Source of the DNA: Limnohabitans sp. DM1
GTDB lineage: Bacteria; Pseudomonadota; Gammaproteobacteria; Burkholderiales; Burkholderiaceae_C
Direction of reading: 5' to 3'
Assembly: GCF_001269385.1 (NCBI RefSeq)
Contig: NZ_CXOO01000047.1
Coordinates: forward strand, 22,683 to 86,682
Length of the DNA stretch: 64,000 nt
Made by a program: the position numbers and the translations under genes. Position 1 is the first letter of the stretch; each line of letters opens with the position of its first letter. The notes under the pieces were generated by a model. The model was not told the origin of the DNA. It did no database searches and worked only from the letters and a program-made list of their open reading frames with translations. Positions 27,690 through 38,343 of the stretch are shown here, piece by piece.

Positions 27690-28382
27690 ATGCGAATACT
27701 TTTGGTGGAGGATGATCCTGTGCTGCAAGGCGTCATGCTGCGCAGCCTGAGTGACGCAGGTCACAGAGTAGACGTGGCGGGCCACTATGACAACGCGAGC
27801 CACTTGTGGCGGGTTCAGCCCTATGACGCGGTCTTGCTGGACTTGAACCTGCCCCAAAGTGATCGCCCAGAAGCAGGCATGACCAGCGGCTTGAGGCTGC
27901 TTCGCGAGCGCCGTGCCAAGGGCGATAAGACGCCGGTGCTGGTGCTCACGGCCCGCAACCGCACCGATGAACGCATTGCCGGGCTGGACGCGGGTGCCGA
28001 TGATTACCTGGGCAAACCCTTTGAGCTGGCCGAGGTCGAGGCGCGTTTGCGTGCCCTGGTGCGACGCAGCCAGGGTGCAGACGACCAGACTCAGTTGGGC
28101 CAGCTGGTGCTGGACCGCAAGGCGCGCCGCATCCTGATCCACGGCCAAGAGCTGGTTTTGCCCGCCCGCGAGCTGGAAGTGCTGTGGGAACTCATGAGCC
28201 CGCCCGGGCGCACCGTCAGCAAAAAGGACTTGTCCAACAAGCTGTCGGACTTTGAAGAGACCCTGGCCGACAACGCGCTGGAGGCCTTCATCTCGCGTTT
28301 GCGCAAAAAGCTGGCGCAATCCGGAGCCACCATCCGAACCCTGCGCGGCTTGGGTTACCTCATGGAAGAAGAGCGTCCGTGA
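27690..28382 (+). CDS. OmpR-family response regulator of the metal-efflux operon
   Basis: DNA-binding response regulator of 230 residues. The receiver starts MRILLVEDDPVLQG, has the phosphorylatable Asp in VLLDLNLPQ and the conserved Lys in LGKPFELAEVEARL. The C-terminal winged helix includes LELPARELEVL-like sequence and ISRLRKKL, then the GLGYLM end. It is divergent from czcCBA and overlaps the kinase gene, so it most likely activates the efflux operon in response to metal, as in CzcRS/CusRS systems. The metal is not identifiable from sequence. Confidence 0.92.
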   Translation: MRILLVEDDPVLQGVMLRSLSDAGHRVDVAGHYDNASHLWRVQPYDAVLLDLNLPQSDRPEAGMTSGLRLLRERRAKGDKTPVLVLTARNRTDERIAGLDAGADDYLGKPFELAEVEARLRALVRRSQGADDQTQLGQLVLDRKARRILIHGQELVLPARELEVLWELMSPPGRTVSKKDLSNKLSDFEETLADNALEAFISRLRKKLAQSGATIRTLRGLGYLMEEERP

Positions 28383-29773
28383 AAACACGTGTACGCTCCT
28401 TGCGTTCGCGCTTGCTCTGGCATGTCATCTGGCCTTTGGTGCTGACATGGTTGCTGGGCACGGTACTGGCGTTTGGCGTGGCACGTTATTTCACGCAGCA
28501 GGCACTGGACCGCGCACTGCTGGACGATGCCTACGCGGTGGCCAGCCATGTTCGCCATGCCGAGGATGGTGGCTTGACATTGGGGTTGACCGCGCTGGAA
28601 ATGAGTGCCTTGCTCTTTGACCAGAACGAAAGACTATTTTTTGCGGTGTACCTGGAGGATGGCCGACTGTTGGCAGGGCATGCGGGGTTGCCCATGCCAT
28701 CAGGCGGGATGGATCAAGGGCCGTTTTTTACCGAAATCCCTTTTCAAAACCGCATCTTGAGGGCGGTCACGCTGCCCCGTGAGAAGCCAGTGGCCTTCAA
28801 AGTCGTTGTGGCCCAGACCACCTACAGTCAAGGCCGCATGTTTGAACGTTTGCTGGTGGTGTCGCTGGCCCCTCAGGTGCTGCTGCTGCTGGGGCTGGCC
28901 TGGTGGTTGCGGCGCGTGATCCAGAAGGACGTGCAACCCCTGATGGACCTGGAAAATGCTGTGGCCCAGCGAGATGCCCGCGATTTGACGCCCGTGACGG
29001 TGTCTGGCCGCACCAGCGAAGTAAAGCGGCTGGGCGAAGCGGTCAACGCGATGCTTTTGCGCATCGCGCAAAGCGTACGCGGGCAAAAAGAGTTTGCTGG
29101 CAACGTGGCACACGAGCTGCGCACACCACTGGCCGGCATTCGGGCGCTGGCCGAATATGGCCTGGCCCAGACCGAGCCTCATATTTGGCGCGAACAACTG
29201 CACAGCATTGCCCAAAGCCAAGCCCGCGCCAGCCACTTGATTGACCAGTTGCTGGCGCTGGCGCTGGCGCAAGAGGCCATGCAGGGGCTGCAGCTGCAGC
29301 CCCTGGCGCTCGATGACGTGGTGCGCGACAGCCTGATGCGCCATCTGCACCGTGCGGACGGCTTGGGGGTTGATCTGGGTGCCCGTGGCCTGGATGTCCC
29401 GGTTCAGGTGCTTGCCCAGCGCGCCCTGCTCGAAGGGGTGCTGGACAACCTGATTGACAATGCGCTGCGCTATGGCCTGCCCCCCGGCGGTGAGCCCCGC
29501 CATGTGACGGTTGAGATCAGCAGCGATGCTGAGCGAGGCGAAGTCTGTCTGTCGGTGATTGACAACGGACCGGGCATTTCCGCTGTCCAGCGTGAACGTG
29601 TGCTCAGCCGCTGGGCCCAAGGCAGTGCCGGGGAAGCCCTCAAACAAGGCTCAGGCCTGGGCCTGGCCATCGTGGCTGAATACGCCCGCATCCTGGGTGC
29701 GACTTTTTGCCTGGCACAAGCCGATGGCAGCCAAGGCCTGAAAGTCAGCTTGTGTTTTGCGCACCGGCCGTGA
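28379..29773 (+). CDS. Sensor histidine kinase of the metal-efflux operon
   Basis: Membrane sensor kinase of 464 residues with a GTG start overlapping the regulator stop (GTGA). One hydrophobic segment near residues 12-32, a periplasmic sensor region of about 120 residues and a second segment near residues 160-180 are followed by a HAMP-like stretch, the H box FAGNVAHELRTPLAG, an N box (LDNLIDNALRYG) and the G boxes DNGPGIS and GSGLGLAIV. The architecture is that of CusS/QseC-type kinases. It pairs with the preceding regulator. Confidence 0.92.
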   Translation: MKTRVRSLRSRLLWHVIWPLVLTWLLGTVLAFGVARYFTQQALDRALLDDAYAVASHVRHAEDGGLTLGLTALEMSALLFDQNERLFFAVYLEDGRLLAGHAGLPMPSGGMDQGPFFTEIPFQNRILRAVTLPREKPVAFKVVVAQTTYSQGRMFERLLVVSLAPQVLLLLGLAWWLRRVIQKDVQPLMDLENAVAQRDARDLTPVTVSGRTSEVKRLGEAVNAMLLRIAQSVRGQKEFAGNVAHELRTPLAGIRALAEYGLAQTEPHIWREQLHSIAQSQARASHLIDQLLALALAQEAMQGLQLQPLALDDVVRDSLMRHLHRADGLGVDLGARGLDVPVQVLAQRALLEGVLDNLIDNALRYGLPPGGEPRHVTVEISSDAERGEVCLSVIDNGPGISAVQRERVLSRWAQGSAGEALKQGSGLGLAIVAEYARILGATFCLAQADGSQGLKVSLCFAHRP

Positions 29774-29881
29774 TGTTGACTCACTCTTGAAGACCTCGAC
29801 ACAGCCTGTAGTTCGACGGCTTCAGCTCAGACATGCGGTCTGCGGCCCAGCCAAAAAACGCGGCCCTGCGCTGCGGGCATG

Positions 29882-29922
29882 AAAAAAAACCCCCCGCAAA
29901 CCTGGGGCCTGCGGGGGGTTGG
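29882..29922 (-). terminator. Intrinsic terminator of the isocitrate dehydrogenase gene
   Basis: Strong GC hairpin (CCCCCCGCA ... TGCGGGGGG) with a T run on the minus-strand side, 40 bases past the stop of the isocitrate dehydrogenase gene. It may also block read-through from the convergent kinase gene. Confidence 0.9.
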
Positions 29923-29961
29923 GATCACCTGGCGTGCGGGACGCCGGGGTTCAACGGGGCA

Positions 29962-32199
29962 TCAGGCCGCGGCGCTGGCCAGGGCCGCGTTGAAGGTGGC
30001 GCTGGGGCGCATGATGGCGGCCAGTTTGGCTTGGTCGGGCATGTAGTAGCCGCCAATGTCCACAGGTTGGCCCTGTACGGCGTTGAGCTCGTCTACGATC
30101 TTTTGCTCGTTCTCGGTCAAAAGCTTGGCCAAAGGTGCGAACTGGGCAGCCAGATCCTTGTCTTCGGTTTGCCCGGCCAATTCCTGCGCCCAGTACATGG
30201 CCAGGTAGAACTGGCTGCCACGGTTGTCGAGCTGTCCGGTCTTGGGCGAGGGGTTCTTGTTGTTGTCCAGCAGTTTGCCGGTGGCAGCGTCCAGGGTTTT
30301 GGACAAGACCACAGCCTTTTTGTTGCCGGTTTTGAGGCCCAGGTCTTCCAGCGACACGGCCAGGGCCAGAAATTCACCCAGTGAGTCCCAGCGCAGGTGG
30401 TTTTCTTCCACCAGTTGCTGCACATGCTTGGGAGCCGAGCCGCCTGCACCGGTTTCGTACATGCCGCCGCCGGCCATCAAAGGCACGATGGACAGCATCT
30501 TGGCCGAGGTGCCCAGTTCCATGATGGGGAACAGGTCGGTCAAGTAGTCGCGCAGGATGTTGCCAGTCGCGCTGATGGTGTCAAAGCCACGGACCACGCG
30601 CTCCAAGGTGTAACGCATGGCACGCACTTGGCTCATGATCTGGATTTCCAGGCCGGCCGTGTTGTGCTCGTGCAGGTACATCTTCACTTTGGTGATCAGC
30701 TGTGCTTCGTGCGGGCGGTACTGGTCCAGCCAGAACACCACCGGCATGCCGGAGTTGCGGGCACGGGTCACGGCCAGCTTGACCCAGTCGCGGATCGCTG
30801 CGTCCTTGACCTGGCACATGCGCCAGATGTCGCCTTCTTCCACGTCTTGGCTCAGCAGCACTTCACCGGTGTTGATGTCGGTGATGTTGGCCACGCCGTC
30901 TTCTTGGATTTCAAAGGTTTTGTCGTGCGAGCCGTACTCTTCGGCTTGCTGGGCCATCAGGCCGACGTTGGGCACCGTGCCCATGGTCTTGGGGTCGAAC
31001 GCCCCGTGCCACTTGCAGAAGTTGATCATCTCCATGTAGATGCGCGCAAAGGTTGACTCGGGCATCACGGCCTTGACGTCTTTCAAGCGGCCGTCGGCGC
31101 CCCACATCTTGCCGCCGTTGCGGATCATGGCGGGCATGGAGGCGTCCACGATCACGTCGTTGGGTGAGTGGAAGTTGGTGATCCCCTTGGCCGAATCCAC
31201 CATGGCCAGCTCGGGGCGGCCTTCGTGGCAAGCGTGCAGGTCGCGCTTGATTTCGTCTTGCTTGGACTGGGGCAGCGTGGCGACTTTGGCGTACAGATCG
31301 GCCATGCCGTTGTTCACATTGACGCCCAGTTCCTTGAACAAGGCGCCGTGTTTTTCAAAAGCTTCCTTGTAGAAGATCTTGACGCAGTGACCGAACACGA
31401 TGGGGTGGGAGACCTTCATCATGGTGGCTTTGACGTGCAGCGAGAACATCACGCCGGTTTTGTGGGCGTCTTCGATCTCTTTTTCGTAGAACTCGAGCAA
31501 GGCTTTTTTGCTCATGAACATGCTGTCAATGACTTCGCGGTCCAGCAAAGAGACTTTGGGCTTGAGGATGATGGTTTTGCCGCTTTTGGTGATCAGCTCC
31601 ATCTTCACATCGCGTGGGCGGTCCAGGGTCATGGACTTTTCACCGTGGTAGAAGTCGCCGCTGTGCATGTGCGAGACGTGCGAGCGCGAAGCCTGGCTCC
31701 ACTCGGCCATGCTGTGCGGGTTCTTGCGCGCAAACTCTTTGACGGCGCGAGGCGCGCGGCGGTCCGAGTTGCCTTCGCGCAGCACGGGGTTCACGGCCGA
31801 GCCGGTGCACTTGGCATAGCGGGCCTTGATGGCCTTTTCCTCTTCTGTTTTGGGGTTTTCGGGGTAGTCGGGCAGGGCGTAGCCTTTGGATTGCAATTCC
31901 TTGATGGCAGCGACCAGCTGGCCCACTGAGGCGCTGATGTTGGGCAGCTTGATGATGTTGGCTTCCGGCTTGAGAGTCAGCTTGCCCAGTTCAGCCAAGT
32001 TGTTGGGGACGCGTTGATCGGGCGGCAACAAATCCGAAAACTCACCCAGAATTCGGGCCGCCACAGAGATGTCGCTCTGCGCCACCTCAATGCCAGCAGG
32101 GGCCGCAAAGGTGCGGATGATGGGCAAAAACGAGGCTGTGGCCAACAAGGGCGCCTCGTCAGTCAGGGTGTAAATGATCTTGGATTTGTCAGTAGCCAT
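29962..32199 (-). CDS. icd: NADP-dependent isocitrate dehydrogenase, monomeric type
   Basis: Tricarboxylic-acid-cycle enzyme converting isocitrate to 2-oxoglutarate with NADP. At 745 residues it is the monomeric class (IDH-II), about twice the size of the dimeric enzyme. Recognisable stretches are [20 protein letters not shown] at the N-terminus, [19 protein letters not shown] with the substrate-binding Ser and Arg, [20 protein letters not shown] and MIRNGGKMW. The ATG at 32199 is used; the frame extends 21 codons upstream as low-complexity Ser/Thr-rich sequence. The gene stands alone with its own terminator. Confidence 0.97.
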   Translation of the reverse strand: MATDKSKIIYTLTDEAPLLATASFLPIIRTFAAPAGIEVAQSDISVAARILGEFSDLLPPDQRVPNNLAELGKLTLKPEANIIKLPNISASVGQLVAAIKELQSKGYALPDYPENPKTEEEKAIKARYAKCTGSAVNPVLREGNSDRRAPRAVKEFARKNPHSMAEWSQASRSHVSHMHSGDFYHGEKSMTLDRPRDVKMELITKSGKTIILKPKVSLLDREVIDSMFMSKKALLEFYEKEIEDAHKTGVMFSLHVKATMMKVSHPIVFGHCVKIFYKEAFEKHGALFKELGVNVNNGMADLYAKVATLPQSKQDEIKRDLHACHEGRPELAMVDSAKGITNFHSPNDVIVDASMPAMIRNGGKMWGADGRLKDVKAVMPESTFARIYMEMINFCKWHGAFDPKTMGTVPNVGLMAQQAEEYGSHDKTFEIQEDGVANITDINTGEVLLSQDVEEGDIWRMCQVKDAAIRDWVKLAVTRARNSGMPVVFWLDQYRPHEAQLITKVKMYLHEHNTAGLEIQIMSQVRAMRYTLERVVRGFDTISATGNILRDYLTDLFPIMELGTSAKMLSIVPLMAGGGMYETGAGGSAPKHVQQLVEENHLRWDSLGEFLALAVSLEDLGLKTGNKKAVVLSKTLDAATGKLLDNNKNPSPKTGQLDNRGSQFYLAMYWAQELAGQTEDKDLAAQFAPLAKLLTENEQKIVDELNAVQGQPVDIGGYYMPDQAKLAAIMRPSATFNAALASAAA

Positions 32200-32407
32200 G
32201 GGTGTCTCACTTTTGGTCGAGGATGATGCGGAGGTCGAAAACGAGTAGGTTTTGACGCTCACTGGGGCTTCTGCGGTCTCAATGGAGGCAGATGAAACGC
32301 TATTTTAAGAGAGCCAAAGAGGGGTTTTTCTTACGCAATGCGGCGTATCGGGGCGCCAAACCACCGAACCGGTGAAAGAAGGCCGGAACGGGGCCAGGAC
32401 AGGGTGC

Positions 32408-33940
32408 TCAGTGAATGGCTGCGTACATGATCTTTTCCTGCGTCGCATCGGTGGCCGAAAACTCCACCACCACCTTGCCCTGCTTGGCCACCAGGATGCG
32501 GTCGGACAAGGACATGACCTCGGGCAAGTAAGACGAGATCACCACCACCGCCTTGCCCGCATCGGCCAGGCGGTTGATTTCAGCGTGGATCTCGGCAATC
32601 GCCCCGACGTCGACCCCGCGCGTGGGCTCGTCAAAAATGATCACGTCCGGGTCCTGTACCAGGGACTTGGCAATCACCACCTTTTGTTGGTTCCCGCCCG
32701 ACAGCTCGATCACCTTCACGTCCTTGCTGATGGCCCGCACATTGAGCAGGCGGCTCCAGTGCTCGCCAATGGCCCCCGATTTGGCCGAAGAAATGGCGCC
32801 GAACACGTTTTTGGACTTGCCCAGCAGGCCCATGTAGATGTTTTTGGCGATCGACATCGTTTCAAAAAAGCCTTCGACCTTGCGGTCCTCGGTGATGTAG
32901 GCAATGCCGTCATGCACCGCTTGGCGCGGCACCCGGTAGCGCACCGGCTTGCCGCGCAGCAGGACTTCACCGCCGTGAAAGAAGTCGCGCTTGATGAGCC
33001 CGGCCACGACCTTGAAGGTTTCGGTGCGCCCTGCCCCCACCAGGCCGAAAACGCCGGTGATTTGCCCGGCAAACACCGACAGCGAGTTGTTTTTGACCAT
33101 GGAGGCCATGCGCAGATTGCGCACCGACAGCAGGCACTCACCCTGGGGCCGCACGGTGGTTTTTTTCTGCCCGTACAAGGTTTGCGACAAATCTCGCCCC
33201 ACCATGGCCTGCACGATGCGGTCGCGGTCAAAGTTGGATTTGTCATCGGTCACCACATGCTGGCCATCGCGCAGCACGGTGATGCGGTCGGCCAGCAGCA
33301 GGGCTTCTTCCAGGGCGTGCGAGATGAAGATGATGGACACCCCACGCGCCTTGAGCTTGAACACCAGGTCAAAGAAGTACTTCTTTTCTTCGGGCGTCAG
33401 GCTGGCCGTGGGCTCGTCAAAAATGATGACGCTGGCCTGGTGCAACACCGCGCGGGCGATCTCCACCATCTGCTTTTTGGCAGCGCCCAGCAAGCTCACA
33501 GTGGCGGTCGGGTCCACATCAAAGTTGAGCGACTGCAAAAACTGCTGGGCGGAAATGTACACCCCACGCAAGCGGTTGAAAAACTGCTCTTGCCCCAGAA
33601 ACAGGTTTTGCGCCACCGTCATGGTGGGCACCAGGCTGGTTTCCTGAAACACCATGGCAATGCCGTGCTGAAGGGCCTGCAGTGGTGTGGACAGCTGCAC
33701 CTCTTGGCCGTGCACCAACATCTGCCCTGAACTCAGCGGCACGACCCCGGCCATGACCTTGGTCAGCGTGGATTTGCCCGCGCCGTTTTCGCCCAGCAGC
33801 GCATGGATTTCGCCCCGGCGCAGTGAAAAACTCACGTTTTCAATGGCGGGCACGCCGCTGTATCGCTTGGTGGCCTCACGCAACTCCAGCACCACGTCGG
33901 TGGCGCTGTTGTCCTGCTGTGCGTGTTGTTCATGTGTCAT
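32408..33940 (-). CDS. CUT2-type ABC importer, double ATPase subunit
   Basis: Cytoplasmic ATP-binding subunit with two fused nucleotide-binding domains, 510 residues, as in RbsA/XylG. The first domain has Walker [10 protein letters not shown] and Walker [12 protein letters not shown]; the second has a degenerate Walker A (GLVGAGRTE), the signature [16 protein letters not shown] and [15 protein letters not shown]. The family imports pentoses or related small polyols, but this operon suggests another substrate. Its start overlaps the stop of the free-standing propeller gene by four bases. Last gene of the operon. Confidence 0.94.
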   Translation of the reverse strand: MTHEQHAQQDNSATDVVLELREATKRYSGVPAIENVSFSLRRGEIHALLGENGAGKSTLTKVMAGVVPLSSGQMLVHGQEVQLSTPLQALQHGIAMVFQETSLVPTMTVAQNLFLGQEQFFNRLRGVYISAQQFLQSLNFDVDPTATVSLLGAAKKQMVEIARAVLHQASVIIFDEPTASLTPEEKKYFFDLVFKLKARGVSIIFISHALEEALLLADRITVLRDGQHVVTDDKSNFDRDRIVQAMVGRDLSQTLYGQKKTTVRPQGECLLSVRNLRMASMVKNNSLSVFAGQITGVFGLVGAGRTETFKVVAGLIKRDFFHGGEVLLRGKPVRYRVPRQAVHDGIAYITEDRKVEGFFETMSIAKNIYMGLLGKSKNVFGAISSAKSGAIGEHWSRLLNVRAISKDVKVIELSGGNQQKVVIAKSLVQDPDVIIFDEPTRGVDVGAIAEIHAEINRLADAGKAVVVISSYLPEVMSLSDRILVAKQGKVVVEFSATDATQEKIMYAAIH

Positions 33941-35034
33941 GTCCGGTCCTCCGCCTTGTTCAGATCCAGCCGCAAAAGTCGCCCCGAACCCTTGGAGGCC
34001 ACCCAGAGTGCGCCTGCGCATTCGACCACGGCCGTGACGCCATGGTGGCGCCCGTCAACTTGGCTGTGCAGCGAAGACAGGATGCGCCCGTCTGCCGACA
34101 CGCGCAGCACCAGCCCATACGAGCGCGGGGGCGCCCAGGGCTTGAGCATGCCCATTTGCTTGACGCCCGCGCCTTGCAAAGGCTCCAGAAAGCTGTGCCC
34201 GGAAGACAGGGCTGGGGCAATCCAGTAGCGGGGGTCAATTTCCTGGATCATGCGCTGGCGGTAAGCGGGCTCACGCAGCACAAACTCGACCAGCTGCGAG
34301 CGACAGACAAAGCAGCTCAGCCAAAAGCCGCCGCCCTTGGCCACACTCATGCGCGAGGGGTAAGCGGGCAATTCGGCCACCATGGCGCCTTGCCTCGATG
34401 CCGGGCGGACGCGGTGTTTCCAGCTCTCGCTGAACAGGGCTTGGCCGTTCAAAGACAGCACGCCAAAGGCATGGTGCAAGCCACTGGCCAGGCTCTGCAC
34501 TGCGCCGGTGGCGGGCTGCCAGCGGGCCACGCGGCCGGTGTGGCCCAGCGTCATCAGGTCGTGGCACCAAGCATCGGTGCTGTGCTGTTGCGAGCCGTCG
34601 CTGAGCAAGAGCGCCCCATCGGCCTCGAAGGCCAGCGCGTTGACGCTGTGCAGGGGCTGGCCTTGCAGACTTTGCAGTGCCGGTCCGTCACTCAGGCTGC
34701 CGTCGGCTTGCTTGTGCAGCACTTGCACCTGCGTGCCGCCCAAAGCTACGGCCAGAGTGCCATGGGTTTGTGCCGCCAGGGCGGTGATGTCAGCACTGAA
34801 CTCGCGCACCAGCACCGGCTGGCCATCGTGCAGACGCAGCAGGCGCTTGCCTGCGCTGATCCACAGCTGCTGGCCATCACAAGCCAGGTCGTCAATGCCC
34901 GCGATCTCGGCGGCCACGCTGGCTTCGTCGAGCTGGCGATTGGGCTTGAGCGCCCCGTCCAAGACAGGCACCGTGATGGCGGCGCTGCCGCGCCCCAGCA
35001 GCCGGTCACTCCAATTGCGCAAACTTGTCAGCAT
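33937..35034 (-). CDS. SMP-30/strictosidine-synthase-like beta-propeller protein
   Basis: A 365-residue protein without a clear signal peptide, built of repeating propeller blades (e.g. VNALAFEADGALLLSDGS, MSVAKGGGFWLSCFV, GVTAVVECAGALWVASKG). It belongs loosely to the SMP-30/strictosidine synthase-like superfamily, whose members are Ca-dependent lactonases or arylesterases. It is more diverged than the propeller fused to the permease upstream, and some metal-ligand positions are unclear, so it may be a partner rather than an enzyme. The ATG at 35034 overlaps the permease stop (TGATG) and its stop overlaps the ATPase start, so it is tightly embedded in the transporter operon. Confidence 0.75.
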   Translation of the reverse strand: MLTSLRNWSDRLLGRGSAAITVPVLDGALKPNRQLDEASVAAEIAGIDDLACDGQQLWISAGKRLLRLHDGQPVLVREFSADITALAAQTHGTLAVALGGTQVQVLHKQADGSLSDGPALQSLQGQPLHSVNALAFEADGALLLSDGSQQHSTDAWCHDLMTLGHTGRVARWQPATGAVQSLASGLHHAFGVLSLNGQALFSESWKHRVRPASRQGAMVAELPAYPSRMSVAKGGGFWLSCFVCRSQLVEFVLREPAYRQRMIQEIDPRYWIAPALSSGHSFLEPLQGAGVKQMGMLKPWAPPRSYGLVLRVSADGRILSSLHSQVDGRHHGVTAVVECAGALWVASKGSGRLLRLDLNKAEDRT

Positions 35035-37160
35035 CAGCGTGCTCCCCAGCGTTGGCCGTATTGAGAAAAATTCGGGTCGGCGTTGCCCAGCTTGTAGCGG
35101 CCAATGCGGTTGTTGGAGATGCCACCCAGGTACAGGTGGCCCTGGTGCTCGCGCATGGAGGTGATCATGGGGTGGTTCTCGCCGCCCAGGTCCCACAAGG
35201 TCTCCAGGATCTCGCCCTTCTCGGAAAACTTGAGCACGCAGCCGGTGTTGATGTTGGGGAACAGCCACTCGTCAAACGGCACGCGCTTGGCCATGCGCTT
35301 GCGGAAACCGGGCATGCGCAGCGCCAGGTCATAGGCTGGGCCGCGCATGCCCACCAGGGCCAGCCAGTAGTGGCCGTCCGAGGCCAGGTTGATGTTGTCG
35401 GGGTAGCCTGGCAGGTTGTCGACCACCGTCTCAACCTGGTCCTTCTTGGGGCCGTCAAACCAAAAACGCTTGATGCAGCAGCCCCAGGTCTCGGCAAACA
35501 AGATCGACTGGCCGTCGCTGGCGATGCAGATGCCGTTTGGAAAACGCAGGCCGCGCAGCACGGTCCGGGTGCTGTTGTCGCGCGGGTCGTAGCAGACGAT
35601 GCGGCCATTGCCGCGCGCTTCCAGCCCGTCGACGGCCCACTCGTGCATTTCGTAGCGCACGGTGGCTTCGCTGAAGAAGATGCGGCCATCGTCGGCGATG
35701 TCCAGGTCATCGGCCAGGCGCAGTCGGCTGTCGTCGTTGATCGAGCTCCAGCTGCGGTTGGTTTCGTCGGTCACGCGCTGCACTTCTCGCTCGGGCGTGA
35801 TGCGGTACAGACCCATGCCGCCCACGCAGACCACCAGGTTGTCCTGCCGGTCAAACGCCATGCCCAGCGGCTGGCCGCCGATGTGCGCAAAGACTTCCAT
35901 GCGCTGGTAGTCAGGTGCAAAAAAGCGCATCACATCGCCGTGGCGCGAGCCTGCGTACAGGTTGTTCTCGCGGTCCAGGATCACGTCTTCGGGCGCTTCG
36001 ATGCGGCCCAGACCTATCGTCTCGACCGCACGCAATTTGTTGTTCAAGGTCCAGGGGCCACTGGCGTTGCCTTCGCCTTCGGCCGCGCACACTGGCGCCG
36101 GTGCCAGAGCCTGATAAGCAGGGCTCACATAGACCTTGCTGATGATGCGGTGGCGGTTTTTCAGCCAGCGGACATCAATGACAGCCGCTGCAATCAGGAT
36201 GCTGGCCAGCACCATGCGCGTCAGGCCCCCCGAGACCGACAGCGATGTCAGGCCGTTGGTGATGAGCAGCACCACCAAGGTGCCCACCAGGGCTTTGGTC
36301 ACCGAGCCACGGCCACCACCCAGGCTGATGCCGCCCAGCACGGCAGCGGTGAGCACCAGCACCTCCATGCCCACGTCAATGTCGGCGCCCGCCGTGGCCA
36401 GACGCGAGGCAAAAAAGCAGCCGCCCACCGCTGTCAGCATGCCGCTGGCCACATAGCTCAGGGCCACCGTGCGGCGCACGGCAATGCCACTGTTGTAGGC
36501 CGAGCGGCGCGAGCCGCCAATGGCCATGATGTGCCAGCCCACCCGTAAGCGCGTCAGCATCACATGGCCACCGATGGCCGCCAGCGCATACGCCCAAGCC
36601 ACCGTGGGCAAGCCCAAAAACGTGCCATTGCCCAGAAAGTCCCAGACCACGGAGTCGGGAATGCTGCCCGCAATGGCGGTGGAATATTGCAAGCTCAGGA
36701 TTTCATACACCGAGCGAAAAATGATCAGGGTGATCAGCGTGGTCAAAAAAGCCCGCAGCCTCAAGTAGCCGATCAACACCCCATTGACGGCCCCCAGCAT
36801 GGCCCCAAACACCAGCGTGCCCAGCACGGCCAGCCCCACCGGCCACTTGAGCACATGTATCAGCATCAGGGCGCAAAAATTGGTCAGTGCAAACATGGAG
36901 CCGACCGACAAGTCGATGCCGCCCACGATCATCACCAACGCCATGCCCAGCACGATGAATCCGATTTCGCCGGATTGCCGCAAGGTGTCGGCCAGCATGG
37001 TGGCGCTGTAGAAGTTCGGCACCAGCTGGCCCGAAAAAAAGACCACCATGGCCAGCAGCAAGACTGGCACGGCCGTTTCCGTCCAGCGCTTGGACAGGAT
37101 CTCGCCCACCCAGTGATCGGGCCAATATTTGTAGCGCAGTCGTGTCAGGGTTTCAGTCAT
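35034..37160 (-). CDS. ABC permease fused to a strictosidine-synthase-like propeller domain
   Basis: A 708-residue two-part protein. Residues ~30-350 form a CUT2 (RbsC/XylH) permease with about ten hydrophobic helices and family stretches VMIVGGIDLSVGSM, FLTTLITLIIFRSVYE and GGISLGGGRGSVTKALVG. After a short linker, residues ~385-700 form a six-bladed propeller of the strictosidine synthase/APMAP type: GRIEAPEDVILDRENNLY, LADDLDIADDGRIFFSEA, LRFPNGICIASDG and NLPGYPDNINLASDG, which include the usual acidic and Asn metal-ligand positions. The reading frame is continuous. CUT2 permeases end in the cytoplasm, so the propeller would sit at the inner mouth of the channel and could open an ester or lactone as substrate enters. 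That role is inference. The ATG at 37160 gives a normal permease N-terminus. Confidence 0.9.
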   Translation of the reverse strand: MTETLTRLRYKYWPDHWVGEILSKRWTETAVPVLLLAMVVFFSGQLVPNFYSATMLADTLRQSGEIGFIVLGMALVMIVGGIDLSVGSMFALTNFCALMLIHVLKWPVGLAVLGTLVFGAMLGAVNGVLIGYLRLRAFLTTLITLIIFRSVYEILSLQYSTAIAGSIPDSVVWDFLGNGTFLGLPTVAWAYALAAIGGHVMLTRLRVGWHIMAIGGSRRSAYNSGIAVRRTVALSYVASGMLTAVGGCFFASRLATAGADIDVGMEVLVLTAAVLGGISLGGGRGSVTKALVGTLVVLLITNGLTSLSVSGGLTRMVLASILIAAAVIDVRWLKNRHRIISKVYVSPAYQALAPAPVCAAEGEGNASGPWTLNNKLRAVETIGLGRIEAPEDVILDRENNLYAGSRHGDVMRFFAPDYQRMEVFAHIGGQPLGMAFDRQDNLVVCVGGMGLYRITPEREVQRVTDETNRSWSSINDDSRLRLADDLDIADDGRIFFSEATVRYEMHEWAVDGLEARGNGRIVCYDPRDNSTRTVLRGLRFPNGICIASDGQSILFAETWGCCIKRFWFDGPKKDQVETVVDNLPGYPDNINLASDGHYWLALVGMRGPAYDLALRMPGFRKRMAKRVPFDEWLFPNINTGCVLKFSEKGEILETLWDLGGENHPMITSMREHQGHLYLGGISNNRIGRYKLGNADPNFSQYGQRWGAR

Positions 37161-37263
37161 GTGCAGACCATGGGTTGGAAGATGTACAGAACATGCGCCC
37201 AAGCCGGCAAGGGAGCACGGGCATCGCCGCCCACCTTGCCGTCATGACGCGTCGAGAGGCCGG

Positions 37264-38280
37264 TTACTTGGCGGCCGCCAGTTTCCAGCAGGTGCCTTCA
37301 GCGGATGCGTTTTGTTTGGTGATCGGAACCAGCGTGGTGTAGATGTTTTGCTTGGCGGCACCGGGCTTGACACCGCCTTGCACCAACCACTTGATCATGG
37401 CCGCCATGTTGCTGGCCTGGGTGGGCACGTCGTAGCTGATGTTCAGGTCAAACGCGCCGGACTTGACCATGTCGCAAGCGCCTTTTTGTTCACCGCCGCC
37501 CGAGGTGGCCAGGTAAACCTTGCCGGTCAGGCCCGCTTCCTTGACCGCAGCTGCGGTGCCAATGTCCATGCCGTCCCAAAATCCGATGATGCCGCACAGG
37601 TCCGGGTTTTGCTTGAGCACGGTCTGTGTCAGCGCCTTGGCTTTGGCAGCGTCCCAGTCTGCGGCCTGGTTGGACACCACCTTGATTGCGGGGTGCTTGG
37701 CCAGCACGTTTTCCACACCCTTGAGCGTGTAAGCGCTGGTGGCTGCGGTGGGCGCGCCCTGAACGATGGCGATCTTGTTGCTCTTGCCCTTGCAGGCCTG
37801 CACCACGGCTTCGGCATTGCGCTCGCCAATGTCCACCCAATCAGCGCCCACAAAGGCGGTGGACGGCTGGGCCGAGCGCATGTTGATCTGTACTACGTAA
37901 ATGCCGTCGTCTTCGGCCTTCTTGATCAGCTTGGCGTAGGTCTGCACATCGGGGTTGTGGATCACGATGACGGCGGGCTTTTCAGCGATCAGCGCGGTGA
38001 AGGCCTGTGCGCCCGCGTTGGTGTTCCAGTTGGGGTCGCGCACCACCACTTTCATGCCAGCCGCTTCGAGTTCCTTTTTCAGGCCCGCGTGCCAGCCAAT
38101 GGCCAAGTCAAAGCCAAAGGCCACGGGAATGAAGCCCACGGTCTTGCCTGCAAGGGCTTTTTTGTAGCCGTCGCGAAAGGGCTCATCCAGCCCCTTGCCC
38201 TGCGCCATGGCGGATGTGGCCGCACAAAGGCCCAGCGTCACAACAGCTGCAGCGGTGCTCAGTTTTTGAAAAATCCTCAT
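37264..38280 (-). CDS. Periplasmic substrate-binding protein of the CUT2-type ABC importer
   Basis: A 338-residue exported protein with a classical signal peptide (LGLCAATSAMA-Q) and a periplasmic-binding-protein type 1 fold (peripl_BP_4): VGFIPVAFGFDLAIGWHAGL, PAVIVIHNPDVQTYAKLIKK, GIYVVQINM, GIIGFWDGMDIGTAAAVKEAG. It would deliver the ligand to the two permeases. The ligand is not predictable; the unusual operon suggests it need not be a simple sugar. It lies between the two permease genes. Confidence 0.92.
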   Translation of the reverse strand: MRIFQKLSTAAAVVTLGLCAATSAMAQGKGLDEPFRDGYKKALAGKTVGFIPVAFGFDLAIGWHAGLKKELEAAGMKVVVRDPNWNTNAGAQAFTALIAEKPAVIVIHNPDVQTYAKLIKKAEDDGIYVVQINMRSAQPSTAFVGADWVDIGERNAEAVVQACKGKSNKIAIVQGAPTAATSAYTLKGVENVLAKHPAIKVVSNQAADWDAAKAKALTQTVLKQNPDLCGIIGFWDGMDIGTAAAVKEAGLTGKVYLATSGGGEQKGACDMVKSGAFDLNISYDVPTQASNMAAMIKWLVQGGVKPGAAKQNIYTTLVPITKQNASAEGTCWKLAAAK

Positions 38281-38343
38281 TGCCTGTCTCCTGGTGGTTG
38301 ATGAAAGTGTTGACGCCCCAACAAGCCGGGCGTCTGGCTGTGC

